58,870 bases of DNA from contig JAKVAQ010000002.1 in the NCBI GenBank assembly GCA_022447665.1, positions 77,289 through 136,158 of the forward strand, in the 5' to 3' direction. The notes beneath the pieces are model-generated. The model saw only the letters and a program-made list of their open reading frames with translations. It had not been told where the DNA came from and did no database searches. Position numbers and translations under genes: made by a program. Positions 7,618 through 16,470 of the stretch are shown here, piece by piece (position 1 is the stretch's first letter; every line of letters begins with the position of its first letter). Origin of the DNA: Crocinitomicaceae bacterium (GTDB lineage: Bacteria > Bacteroidota > Bacteroidia > Flavobacteriales_D > Crocinitomicaceae).

Positions 7618-9306
7618 ATGAAGAAGCAAAGTTTTAAAGGTTTAGCTGCCATTTTAGTTGCCGGAGCAACATTAACTGGCTGTAAACTAATTGGTGATTT
7701 GGAATACACTGTTACTCCAGACCCAGTAGAAATGCACGGAGATAGTGTTAAAGTAAGTATCTCTGTAAAAATTCCAGAGAAAGGTCTTAACAAAAAGGCT
7801 ACAGCTGAAATTACTCCAAAACTAGGAGACAAAGCATTTAAATCAATTACAGTACAAGGTGAAAAAGCTACTGGTAATGGTCAAACTATTGACTTTAAAG
7901 CAGGAAGCACAGTAAATTATACGGACGTTATTCCTTATTCTCCAGACTTAGAGAATGCTGACCTAATGATTACAGGAACTGTTTCAAAAGGAAAGAAAGA
8001 GGAAGAGTTCGAGCCTAAGAAAATTGCTGATGGAACTATCGTAACTCCTTTGTTAATTCAGAACGATGATAAAGCGTTGATAGGTACTGACAACTTCGTT
8101 AGAACGACTGAAGAAGTATACGACGGAGCTCAAATCAACTTCAACAAAGCTAAGTTTAACTTACGTGGAGGAGAAATGAAAGAGCAAGATATCAAGGACT
8201 TAACTGCTTGGTTAGAAATGGCACAAAGCAATCCTAAGGTAGCTCCTAAGAAAGTAAATTTAGCATCTTACGCTTCTCCTGAAGGTGAAATCGCTAAGAA
8301 CTCTGAGTTAGCTACTAACCGTGCTCAAACTGGACAGACTACAATGGAGAAAATTGTTGCTACTGCGAAGTTCGAAGCTCCTGAAGGCTTTTACAATCAA
8401 ATGCCTAAAGGTGAGGATTGGGACGGATTCAAGAAAGCTGTTGAGGCTTCTGATTTAGAAGACAAAGATTTAATCATCCGTGTTCTTCAAATGAACCCTA
8501 ACCCTGCTACAAGAGATGCTGAGATTCAAAAAATGTCGAAGACATATACTCAGTTACAGAAAGAGATTTTACCATCTTTACGTAGAACTCAGTTCTTAGT
8601 AGTATACGATCAAATTGGATGGTCAGATGAAGAGTTAAAAGAACTTTCTAAGTCTAAACCAGATACTTTAACTGTTGAAGAGTTATTATTTACTGCAACT
8701 CTTTATGATGACTTAAACGAAAAAATGAGACTTTACAATTTAGTAGTTTCTAACTATCCTGAAGATTGGAGAGGTCCAAACAACGTTGGATACGTTTATT
8801 ACATGCAAAATGATTTAGCTAATGCAAAAGCTAACTTCGAAAAAGCAAACGGAATGAACGAAAACCCTGTTACTTTAAACAACTTAGGAATCATCGCTAG
8901 AATTGAAGGTGACAGAGATAGAGCTACTGGTTTATTAAACTCAGCTATGTCTGCAGGTTCAGAAGTTAAATACAACATGGGATTAATCAATATCCAAAAT
9001 GGAGACTACGATGAAGCGATCGGAAACTTTGGTGGAGAAAACACTTTCAACAAAGCTTTAGCTCAAGTATTAAACGACGACTTAAGTGGTGCTTTAACTA
9101 CTTTAGATGCTTCTACTGATGCAGAGTCTGCAATGGGATATTATTTAAAGGCAATCATTGGAGCTCGTAAAGACGATCTTACAATGTGTACTGACAACTT
9201 AAAGAGCGCTATTTCTAAAGATCCAGGTCTTAAGTCAAAAGCTGCTAACGACAGAGAGTTCTTGAAGTACTTCGAGAACGCTGCTTTCCAAGCGGTTGTT
9301 AAGTAA
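7618..9306 (+). CDS. TPR-repeat lipoprotein with OmpA-like segment
   Basis: Predicted outer-membrane lipoprotein of 562 residues. The start at 7618 gives a clean lipoprotein signal (MKKQSF..., lipobox LTGC with Cys22); reading further upstream would overlap folK. Residues about 25-150 look like a beta-rich domain. In the middle, VNLASYASPEGEIAKNSELA followed by a TNRAQ stretch resembles the peptidoglycan-binding OmpA-type motif seen in Bacteroidota envelope proteins. The last 200 residues contain TPR-like repeats (NNVGYVYYMQNDLANAKANF, NLGIIARIEGDRDRATGLLN). Its codon choice is regular and its lysine-rich style suggests high expression. The precise function is unknown. A strong terminator follows at 9330. 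Confidence 0.8.
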   Translation: MKKQSFKGLAAILVAGATLTGCKLIGDLEYTVTPDPVEMHGDSVKVSISVKIPEKGLNKKATAEITPKLGDKAFKSITVQGEKATGNGQTIDFKAGSTVNYTDVIPYSPDLENADLMITGTVSKGKKEEEFEPKKIADGTIVTPLLIQNDDKALIGTDNFVRTTEEVYDGAQINFNKAKFNLRGGEMKEQDIKDLTAWLEMAQSNPKVAPKKVNLASYASPEGEIAKNSELATNRAQTGQTTMEKIVATAKFEAPEGFYNQMPKGEDWDGFKKAVEASDLEDKDLIIRVLQMNPNPATRDAEIQKMSKTYTQLQKEILPSLRRTQFLVVYDQIGWSDEELKELSKSKPDTLTVEELLFTATLYDDLNEKMRLYNLVVSNYPEDWRGPNNVGYVYYMQNDLANAKANFEKANGMNENPVTLNNLGIIARIEGDRDRATGLLNSAMSAGSEVKYNMGLINIQNGDYDEAIGNFGGENTFNKALAQVLNDDLSGALTTLDASTDAESAMGYYLKAIIGARKDDLTMCTDNLKSAISKDPGLKSKAANDREFLKYFENAAFQAVVK

Positions 9307-9329
9307 ATACAATTGATTTTAAACGGAAG

Positions 9330-9357
9330 ATCCCGGGCCTTTGGTCCGGGATTTTTT
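9330..9357 (+). terminator. Intrinsic terminator after the TPR lipoprotein
   Basis: Ten-base stem (9330-9339 with 9343-9352), a TTT loop and a T-run to 9357. It lies 23 bases after the stop codon. Confidence 0.9.
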
Positions 9358-9369
9358 ATTTTAGGAGGT

Positions 9370-10209
9370 ATGAAAAGAATTGTTTCCTACTTGATTGCTT
9401 CAGCATTACTGATTAGCAGTTGCTCAGAATCTTCCCCTGAATCTTCCCCAGCCCCCCAAATTGATTCATCGGTAGTTCCGTCAACTGATTCTACTTTAAA
9501 TACAGAAATAGAAGAAAAATTACCCTGCTTGTGCAATTCTCAAGTAATCTACTTTGAAGATATTGAACCATTCGTTTTCGTAAAGGGAGACCAAAAGAAC
9601 TCATCTAAACTAGAAGCTCTTGCAAAAGACCAAAGGCACCTTGAAGTAAAATACCTCGAACTAAAAGGGTATGATTCAATACCTGTAGATTTCTACATCT
9701 TCGAAAATCTTCAGCACATTACCTTCAGAGATTCACGCACACTTCGTGCTAAGAACTTGGAGAATCTTACCGAATTCAAAGCTCTCCAGTCTTTAGGCTT
9801 TAAAATGTCGCAAATTAAGTTTGATGGGCCGGAAGACTGGATGACACAAATAAAGCATCTATACGGAAGAAAAACACAATTAAAATCCCTACAATCATTT
9901 ACATGGTTTCCACGCCTTATTTCCCTTGATTTTGAAACATCAGGCTTCACAAACTTCCCTAGCGGGATCGATTCTTTGAATTGTATTCAATTCATTAATT
10001 TTTTCGAAACGCGAGAAGACATAAATCAATCTGAATGGAATTTTGAAAATGCGCTTTGTCTAGAGTATTATGATTTCTACACTTCTTACAATACATTAAG
10101 AGGTGTTCCTTACGGTTTATTGGAAAAGGAGCTAAACCATTACAGAATAAAAGAAAATGGGCTTACTGAGGAAGAGAAAAGCAGAAATACTGGAATAAAA
10201 AAAAAGTGA
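9370..10209 (+). CDS. Hypothetical lipoprotein with leucine-rich-repeat-like body
   Basis: A 279-residue predicted lipoprotein of unknown function. The start MKRIVSYL at 9370 gives a signal peptide ending in ISSC (Cys18), then a Ser/Pro-rich linker. From about residue 85 there are irregular leucine-rich-repeat-like units (FENLQHITFRDSR, ENLTEFKALQSLGFKM, FPRLISLDFETSGFTNFP), which suggests a solenoid used for binding. AGGAGG lies one base before the ATG, too close to act as a normal ribosome site. The stop codon overlaps the hairpin at 10202-10230. Confidence 0.65.
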   Translation: MKRIVSYLIASALLISSCSESSPESSPAPQIDSSVVPSTDSTLNTEIEEKLPCLCNSQVIYFEDIEPFVFVKGDQKNSSKLEALAKDQRHLEVKYLELKGYDSIPVDFYIFENLQHITFRDSRTLRAKNLENLTEFKALQSLGFKMSQIKFDGPEDWMTQIKHLYGRKTQLKSLQSFTWFPRLISLDFETSGFTNFPSGIDSLNCIQFINFFETREDINQSEWNFENALCLEYYDFYTSYNTLRGVPYGLLEKELNHYRIKENGLTEEEKSRNTGIKKK

Positions 10210-10330
10210 GCCAACCCATAGCTCACTTTTCTGGCCGCTTAATGCGACCTGCTTAGACTCAAAGGGTTCAATTTGGACTTAGCGACACCTGTGAAAGAAG
10301 AACCCCGCTTTAATGAGTCTGCGGATAGTT
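10197..10330 (-). ncRNA. Candidate structured non-coding RNA
   Basis: No reading frame fits here, but the sequence folds into one long rod: CCGC (10235-10238) with GCGG (10321-10324), AGACTCA (10255-10261) with TGAGTCT (10314-10320), and GGGTTC (10264-10269) with GAACCC (10300-10305), separated by internal loops. On the minus strand it ends at a 10-base stem hairpin followed by nine T (10197-10205). A rod with a central bubble is reminiscent of 6S RNA, but I see no specific match to 6S or any other named family, and the minus-strand promoter is not obvious. Confidence 0.4.
10202..10230. terminator. Bidirectional intrinsic terminator
   Basis: Perfect 10-base stem AAAAGTGAGC/GCTCACTTTT around a nine-base loop. 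The plus strand has four T after it, the minus strand nine T. It overlaps the stop codon of the lipoprotein gene ending at 10209 and is the likely 3' end of the RNA candidate on the minus strand. Confidence 0.8.
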
Positions 10331-10464
10331 TATTAACGTTTTTAAAGTATTCTTTGTTTAGTAATAATTAATCTTTAATCATTTTGTTGACTCTAATATC
10401 AGAATTATAAATCATATAATTATTTTTATGTTTTTTATGTAATACATAAACTATAAATTATACT

Positions 10465-11371
10465 TTGCACCAGTTGCGCGTATTTACAAAGGTTTACGAA
10501 CACAAGAGTATCACCAAAGCGGCTGAAGAATTATTCTTAACGCAACCTGCGGTCTCTATTCAATTGAAGCGATTACAAGAACAATTCGAGATTCCGATGA
10601 CAGAAATTATAGGACGACAATTACACATTACCGAATTTGGAGAACGCATTGCGCAAACGTGTTACAAAGTGCTTGAAGAAGCAGAAGCAATAAATCAACC
10701 TGTTTAAAGGTATACTTACCGGAAGCATTAAAATCGCCACTGTTTCAACAGGCAAATATATTTTACCTTATTTCTTACGACCCTTTATGCAGAAATACGA
10801 TCAAGTAAACCTCAGCGTAAATGTAACCAACAAAGAAAAAGTTGTTAATGCACTTAAGAAAAATGAAACAGACCTAGCACTTGTATCGGTTCTTCCAGAG
10901 GGAATTAAACTAGATAAGGTATATTTAATGGAAAACCATCTCTACTTAGTGGGTGGAAAATACGGCCCTGTAATTGACCATCTCAACTCTCCAAAGAAAC
11001 TGGGAGAACTACCATTGATATTTCGAGAAAGGGGATCAGCAACTCGATTAGCGATGGAAACCTATCTTGAAAATGCTGGAGTTTCACCTAAGAAAAAACT
11101 AGAACTTGTTTCAAATGAAGCCGTAAAGCAGGCAGTAATTGCCGGATTAGGACTCTCAATCATGCCTCTAATTGGACTTGAAAGTGAGCTTAAAAACGGA
11201 AACATTAGAATCATTCCAGTAAAAGGACTGCCGATCACTACCACCTGGAATCTCATTTACAATTCAGGCAAAAGTTTAGATCCAGTTTTGAGCACTTTTC
11301 TAACCGAGCTGAACGAAAAAAAAGAGTCCATAAAGAAAGATAAGTTTGATTGGAGTCGATCGTATAAATAG
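10465..11371 (+). pseudogene. LysR-family regulator, frameshifted and without a normal start
   Basis: LysR-type transcription regulator. The helix-turn-helix part (QLRVFTKVYEHKSITKAAEE, then LTQPAVSIQLKRL) runs from 10465 to a stop at 10705-10707. The effector-binding domain continues in the +1 frame from about 10703 (FKGILTGSIKIATVSTGKYI and onward) to the stop at 11371, so one base has been gained or two lost close to 10700. The 5' end has only a TTG; the codon where the family normally has ATG reads TAT. It converges on the SbtA remnant two bases away. Family members of this kind often control carbon-uptake genes. Either a true pseudogene or, less likely given two defects, a sequence error. 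Confidence 0.8.
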
Positions 11372-11373
11372 CT

Positions 11374-12240
11374 CTACACTGAAAGCTTAATAATGAATAA
11401 ATAAAGTGGCATCCCCAGTGTAATGTTAAACGGAAAAGTAACTGCTAAGGCCATGGGAACGTACAAACTTGGACTCGCCTTTGGAACAACCATTCTCATA
11501 GCCTCTGGAACAGCGATATAAGAAGCTGAAGCAGCGAGAATACTCATTAGCAATCTATTCCCTAAACTATCAAGAAAGAATCCACTTAAATAAGCAATGG
11601 CAACGCCGTTAATGATTGGAACTACGATAGCGAACAAAAACGGAAACCATCCCTTTTTAAAGAAGACTTTAATTTCTCTTCCACTTGTAATTCCCATATC
11701 TAATAAAAATATGGCTAAAAACCCTTTAAAAATATCAGTTGTAAACGGGGCTATACCCGCTGCCTGAGACTCATTTGCCAATAAACCTATTACAAGCGAA
11801 CCTAAAACCATCAAAACACTACCATTGGTTAGTGCATGAAAGATAATTTTACGATAATTCACTGTTCGTTGATCTCTTTCTCTACTATAAAGTCGAATAA
11901 GAAATACCCCTACAATAATTGCTGGTGCCTCCATTAGAGCCATGACAGCTACCATATATCCACCGTACTCCATGTTATGTAGTTCTAAAAATGAAATGGT
12001 AGTGATAAATGTTACTGCAGATATCGATCCATAGGCAGCGGCAATGGCTCCTGAATTTTCGATGCTCAGTTTTCTGCTTAAAGTAAAGAAAGTATAAACC
12101 GGCACTAAGGCCGCCAAGCCAATGCCAAAAACGATCGAGTTAGACACTTCTAAATTGAATTCGCTGTGCGATAACTCTTGTCCTCCTTTAAAGCCAATGG
12201 CGAATAATAAATAAAGCGAAATAAACTTTGATGAATTCTT
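11374..12240 (-). pseudogene. SbtA-type sodium-dependent bicarbonate permease, 5' truncated
   Basis: Integral membrane protein of the SbtA/DUF897 family, which imports bicarbonate with sodium. Reading on the minus strand, the family signature LYLLFAIGFKGG is encoded at about 12190-12225, well upstream of the first possible start (GTG at 12147), and the same frame stays open to about 12280. No ATG, GTG or TTG is found in that added stretch, and the first 35 or so residues of the family are absent, so the 5' end is lost. The rest is intact, with about eight hydrophobic helices and a normal C-terminus (PLYLFIIKLSV). A shortened protein from the GTG at 12147 (257 residues) would lack the first helices. 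Confidence 0.75.
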
Positions 12241-12363
12241 AGGGTATTGAATATAGAAATGATAAACTTATGTTTATGTATTATTCACCAAGTCCTGATG
12301 CTGCTGAACATTGAGATATTAAACTTAAATAGACTGATTTCCATAATACTAGAATAGTAATGT

Positions 12364-13269
12364 TCATTTTTCAATTAAAGAACCGTCGTAATTCACCAAA
12401 TAGGTCATGTCTTTTATACGAACCTCTCCCACATAATCTGGATCTTCAGATGGAAAAACAGCGTCATATTTTGGTTTTAAACTCTCCTTTCCATTCCAGG
12501 TAAGGCCTTCTCCTCTTTTTCCAGAAACAGCAACAAATTCAAGGATTTTATGTGAAGTCGATAAGCTCTCATATTTAGGACGAACAATATATTCTTCCAG
12601 AATAGAGATATAACCCTCTTGAAACTTACTCGAATAAATACTCACCCCCACTTCTGTAGAATCATAATAAGAGGCCCCTGTTATTTCGTAGGGAATACCA
12701 TCGAATACCACTTCTCCATTACTAGAAATAATGGAATACATTTTTTCGTTTACCGTAATGTATTTCAACTCATCATTATCAGAAAACTCATTAAAGAAAA
12801 TTTGATCAAACTCAGGCTTCAAGATAACCTCTCGTTTCGATAGATCGAATAAACCTTGCTTTTTTCCGAGATAAATACTCATCAGGTTCTCTTCCAGCAT
12901 ATAATTGGGCTCGATATAATCTGCCTTCAAATCCGTGACGATATAGTCTAAATCAGCTATGGAAAATATATCCATTTTCTGCCCCTTGACACAATACAAA
13001 TGACCTGCGGTTAGAGGGATTACATCAATTATATCATAAGCAGAATTCTTAAGCTTTGTGATATTTGTGATAAAAAACCAAGATTTGTCTTTTCGCCCTT
13101 TGAATAAATATTCTTCACCCCCTTTAATCTCTAAAATCTCCTTGTATTCAGCTTGAATATGAACTTCCCCATCATCATTTTTTAAACCGTATAATCCACT
13201 TTCCTTAAATGGAGTTTGGCAATACGAAATGAAAGAAATAGTAATAATGAATAAAAAAATTGATTTCAT
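12364..13269 (-). CDS. WG-repeat-like exported protein
   Basis: A 301-residue protein with a Sec signal peptide (MKSIFLFIITISFISYCQ). The body has degenerate WG/KWG-type repeats: GLYGLKNDDGEVHIQAEYKE, KKQGLFDLSKREVILKPEFD, MYSIISSNGEVVFDGIPYE, each a short two-strand unit followed by a polar turn and a tyrosine or phenylalanine. Such repeats form beta structures of unknown role in envelope proteins of many Bacteroidota. Single gene, flanked by the SbtA remnant and the PqqB-like gene. Function unknown. Confidence 0.7.
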   Translation of the reverse strand: MKSIFLFIITISFISYCQTPFKESGLYGLKNDDGEVHIQAEYKEILEIKGGEEYLFKGRKDKSWFFITNITKLKNSAYDIIDVIPLTAGHLYCVKGQKMDIFSIADLDYIVTDLKADYIEPNYMLEENLMSIYLGKKQGLFDLSKREVILKPEFDQIFFNEFSDNDELKYITVNEKMYSIISSNGEVVFDGIPYEITGASYYDSTEVGVSIYSSKFQEGYISILEEYIVRPKYESLSTSHKILEFVAVSGKRGEGLTWNGKESLKPKYDAVFPSEDPDYVGEVRIKDMTYLVNYDGSLIEK

Positions 13270-13339
13270 CCTAACCAGCTACACTCTAGTATAAGGTGTT
13301 CTTACTAGAATAAATAAGCTTTTACTTCTAAAAAAGATA

Positions 13340-14317
13340 TTAAAGGGCTATTCTAGTGCCTTCATAAGCGATATTGAAACCATTTGAAATGACCTGCTGA
13401 GCTTCCTCACTATCCTCATCCAATATTGGATTTGAGTGATTAATATGGATAAAATAGACTTTGTTCTTCAGCTCTTCTGATTCTTCTTGAAATAGTTTCA
13501 TTGTTTCAACTACAAATGGATGCGGTATTTCACTCATATCCCTTCCTTTTAACTCATGTTCATCATAAAAGGTGGCATCTATTAAGGCTATATCTACCTC
13601 ATTGATTTCTCTCTTAATATCTTTTTCCCATTCATCCCATTTATCTATGTCTGGAATAAACAACGCTGTTTTCTTGGGGCCAATAATTTTGTACCCCACC
13701 GTTTCGGAGAACTCATCGCGGTGTGGTACTAGAAAAGGTTTCACTAGGAGTTGTGAGTTTAATTGAACCTCTCCTTCATTTTCCACTTCTACTAAATCAA
13801 TATTTCCATTTTCGACTAAAAGCGACCATGGCCCATTTTTTCTTAAAAACTCTGCCATTTTCGGCATTGCAAAAACGGGTACCATCTCAGCGCTGTGCGC
13901 TTCTCTTCCGAGATACATTAAACCTGTATAATGCCCAATATGGGCATGGGTAAGAAAAATTCCATCCAAAGATCCCTTTTCACAAAAGTGTTCAAGCTGC
14001 TCGTCCATATCTGGTGTTGCATCAAACAAATAATATTCGCTATTATCTAAATCTTTAACACCTATACAAGATACTAGTTTTCGATCATTATTGTCTCTCA
14101 GGCGAATGCAACATTTTTCCTCACAATACAATTGAGGCGCTCCAGCATCTTGCGCTTCCCCTAACACAATTATTTCCACTCCCTGGGTTTGTAAACCCTC
14201 TCTTTCAATCGTTTCTTCTTTAACAGTTTCTTGATCCTCTTTTATTACGGAGTGAACATCAGATTCTCCCGAACATGACAAGAAGATTAGTGTTATTGTA
14301 GAAAGAATATATTTCAT
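13340..14317 (-). CDS. PqqB-like metallo-beta-lactamase-fold lipoprotein
   Basis: A 325-residue lipoprotein (start at MKYILSTITLIFLSC, Cys15; an ATG four codons upstream at 14329 is also possible). The mature part begins with VEIIVLGEAQDAGAPQLYC, which matches the LGxAxxxGxPQxxC opening of PqqB. The metal-site region is LTHAHIGHYTGL, where the aspartate of the HxHxDH motif is glycine, as in the variable sites of PqqB relatives. VPHRDEF, DATFYDEHE and HINHSNP follow in the expected order. No other PQQ genes are present, so it is probably a periplasmic hydrolase or oxidase rather than a PQQ enzyme. It is divergent from the SCO1-DUF420 pair. Confidence 0.75.
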   Translation of the reverse strand: MKYILSTITLIFLSCSGESDVHSVIKEDQETVKEETIEREGLQTQGVEIIVLGEAQDAGAPQLYCEEKCCIRLRDNNDRKLVSCIGVKDLDNSEYYLFDATPDMDEQLEHFCEKGSLDGIFLTHAHIGHYTGLMYLGREAHSAEMVPVFAMPKMAEFLRKNGPWSLLVENGNIDLVEVENEGEVQLNSQLLVKPFLVPHRDEFSETVGYKIIGPKKTALFIPDIDKWDEWEKDIKREINEVDIALIDATFYDEHELKGRDMSEIPHPFVVETMKLFQEESEELKNKVYFIHINHSNPILDEDSEEAQQVISNGFNIAYEGTRIAL

Positions 14318-14381
14318 AGAGATTTTCATTGAAATAGCTGAAATTATTCTAGAATAGCAAATGGAAAGCATCAGGATTAAG

Positions 14382-14389
14382 TAAATTTG
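14382..14389 (+). promoter_or_regulatory. -7 box (TAAATTTG) of the SCO1-DUF420 pair
   Basis: TAAATTTG matches TAnnTTTG exactly and lies 15 bases before the ATG at 14404, so the mRNA leader would be under ten bases. No good -33 TTG is seen. Confidence 0.45.
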
Positions 14390-14403
14390 CCAAAAATATT
14401 TTC

Positions 14404-15078
14404 ATGAAAAGATTAGCATATTTCTCTCTTTTAGTCGGACTTATTTCTTGTGGTTCTGAACCTACTCCGGAAGCTGAAGTTGAAGAGACTACTCAGCAAG
14501 TCCTTCCCTACTTTGGTCAAAAGGATGTTGAAATGATTGAAGTGGACGGAGAAATGGTCGCAGACACTATTTATCATGTTGTTCCTGAATATATATTTAC
14601 AGATCAAGACAGTAATCTTTTCACCAATGAAAACGTTTCTGGAAAAATTCATGTTGCCAATTTCTTCTTTACGAGTTGTCCTGCAATTTGCCCAGCCATG
14701 ATCGAACAAATGAGAAGACTCCAAGGAAACACTACTGATATTGAGGAACTTTCGTTTTTATCTCATACAATTGACCCCAAAAGAGATACTATACCAAAAC
14801 TCCAAGCCTATATAGCAGAACGAGAATTAAATACTGAAAACTGGTCGTTTTTGTACGATTCTGATCGTGATTATATTCATGACATTGCTAAAACAGGCTA
14901 CATTATTAATGCCATGGAAGATGAAGAGGCTGATGGAGGCTTTTTACACTCAGAACACTTTATTTTAGTTGATAGAGAAGGACATATTAGAGGTTTATAT
15001 GAGGGAACAGACCCTTCCAAAGTTGACCTTCTAGAAGCAGACATAAGAAAGCTAATCAAAGAACAATATGGAGAATAA
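14404..15078 (+). CDS. SCO1/SenC-family copper chaperone lipoprotein
   Basis: Thioredoxin-fold protein that delivers copper to the CuA centre of cytochrome c oxidase. Seen: lipoprotein signal with lipobox ISC (Cys16), NFFFTSCPAICPAMI with the copper-binding CxxxC (Cys92, Cys96), HTIDPKRDT, and the distal histidine in LHSEHF (His182). Length 224, typical of SCO lipoproteins. The last 11 bases overlap the start of the DUF420 gene, so the two are translationally coupled; both families are linked to oxidase assembly. No oxidase subunits are in the window. Confidence 0.92.
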   Translation: MKRLAYFSLLVGLISCGSEPTPEAEVEETTQQVLPYFGQKDVEMIEVDGEMVADTIYHVVPEYIFTDQDSNLFTNENVSGKIHVANFFFTSCPAICPAMIEQMRRLQGNTTDIEELSFLSHTIDPKRDTIPKLQAYIAERELNTENWSFLYDSDRDYIHDIAKTGYIINAMEDEEADGGFLHSEHFILVDREGHIRGLYEGTDPSKVDLLEADIRKLIKEQYGE

Positions 15079-15634
15079 AGATTTAGAGAAAAAATATCGT
15101 CCTTGGGTGATTACCGCTTCAATAGCTATTCCATTAGTTGTTGCTGCATTATTTGGTATTAAAATAGAGGGTGTAGACTTTAGCTTCTTGCCACCTATTT
15201 ATGCCACTCTTAATGGAATAACAGCGATTGTATTAATCTTAGCTGTCGTGGCTATTAAGAGAGGAAATAAAAATCTTCACCAACGTCTTGTGCAATTGGC
15301 GATTTTGTGCTCACTATTGTTTCTTGTTGGCTATATTGCGTACCATATTACTTCAAGCTCTACCTTATATGGTGATACGAACCACGATGGAATTAGAAGT
15401 TTAGAAGAAGCCGAGGCTGCATCTGGCAGTTTCTTAATCTATATATGCCTGTTAGTTTCGCACATCGTATTAAGCATATTGGTTATTCCACTAGTTCTTA
15501 ATACTTACGTAAAGGGTTGGTTAGGAAATGTTGAAAGCCATAGAAAGTGGGCAAAAATAACCTTTCCTATTTGGCTTTACGTTGCCGTTTCAGGTGTTGT
15601 TGTTTACTTAATGATTTCTCCTTTTTACGGATAA
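15068..15634 (+). CDS. DUF420 membrane protein
   Basis: A 188-residue membrane protein of the DUF420 (YozB-like) family, with five predicted helices. The family features are the second-helix segment FLPPIYATLNGITAIVLIL, the helix pair around LHQRLVQLAILCSLLFLVGY with a following YHIT histidine, and HIVLSILVIPLVLN then SHRKWAKITFPIW. DUF420 genes lie beside cytochrome oxidase assembly genes in many bacteria, and here the gene overlaps a SCO1 gene by 11 bases. A role in haem or copper handling during oxidase assembly is inference. Confidence 0.85.
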   Translation: MENKDLEKKYRPWVITASIAIPLVVAALFGIKIEGVDFSFLPPIYATLNGITAIVLILAVVAIKRGNKNLHQRLVQLAILCSLLFLVGYIAYHITSSSTLYGDTNHDGIRSLEEAEAASGSFLIYICLLVSHIVLSILVIPLVLNTYVKGWLGNVESHRKWAKITFPIWLYVAVSGVVVYLMISPFYG

Positions 15635-16462
15635 TTAGAATCCTCGCATTTCGCAGATGTCTTTCTTGAAGGGCTTAAAGGTAATCATGGCCCCATAGAA
15701 GACGTACCAGTCTTTAGTGCCTGGATTCCCTCTATTCGTGCCAGCTCTATCAAAACTAGTTGTACTTGGATCTGCAAACTGAGCAGCCAAAGGACCACTC
15801 AAGGCTGCAAGCGCTGTTGAATTAACATAGTTTCCTGAAACATCATCTAGATAATCGGTAAACGTCTTTCTTATTCCATACTCAAAAGACATTGCCACTC
15901 GCTTCTTAAGATTGAACTTTACCCCTATACCTAGAGGTATTGTAAGCTGATTTAAACTATAGGGATTATCTGAATTCAATGGAGTTCCTTGACCCTCTGT
16001 TCCTAAAGAGTTTAAAGCATATTCTTCACCATCAATGGTTCCCATTGGATTCATCCTCATATAAGCCACTTCGTAGAAAAAATACGGAGTGATAGGAAAA
16101 CGCATGTCATTAATATTGTATTTAAACATATCAATTTCACAACCGAAAGAAGCTTCTATAATCTTTGATTGAAAACTCAAGTTTCTAGTTTGCTGAAACC
16201 TGTCGTCTGAATCAGAATCGTTTCCATACACTGAACCGTATTTACCATTAAACCTTAATGAAAATCGTTTCGTTAAGTTATAACGCACTATTGCTCCAAA
16301 TGCAGGCTTGCTATAGACAAAATGCTTATTAGGATTTATATCACCTAAATAATAGCTTCCCCCACCATACACACCCAATTCTAGGCTAGTTTTATAACCT
16401 TGAGCATTTGCTCCATTGCATGCAAATATGAATATTACAAAAAGACCTATTTTCCTCAACAT
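15635..16462 (-). CDS. DUF6089-family outer-membrane protein (copy 1)
   Basis: A 275-residue envelope protein with a signal peptide (cut after GANAQ) and alternating beta strands typical of a small outer-membrane barrel. It matches the Bacteroidota DUF6089 pattern: LELGVYGGGSYYLGDIN at the mature N-terminus, QTRNLSFQSKIIEA, SLGTEGQG, and TDYLDDVSGNYVN near the C-terminus. Eight bases separate it from a homologue upstream, so they form one operon. Function unknown; the pair may sit in the outer membrane as structural or assembly factors. Confidence 0.75.
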   Translation of the reverse strand: MLRKIGLFVIFIFACNGANAQGYKTSLELGVYGGGSYYLGDINPNKHFVYSKPAFGAIVRYNLTKRFSLRFNGKYGSVYGNDSDSDDRFQQTRNLSFQSKIIEASFGCEIDMFKYNINDMRFPITPYFFYEVAYMRMNPMGTIDGEEYALNSLGTEGQGTPLNSDNPYSLNQLTIPLGIGVKFNLKKRVAMSFEYGIRKTFTDYLDDVSGNYVNSTALAALSGPLAAQFADPSTTSFDRAGTNRGNPGTKDWYVFYGAMITFKPFKKDICEMRGF

Positions 16463-16470
16463 AACCCCGA

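Noticed and set aside
12348-14357. Short motif ACTAGAATA or CTAGAATAG seen four times around the WG-repeat and PqqB-like genes
   Set aside because: It is only 8-10 bases long, one copy lies in a coding end, and another copy occurs inside the Tim44-like gene at 58.56 kb. Chance in AT-rich DNA is enough to explain it.
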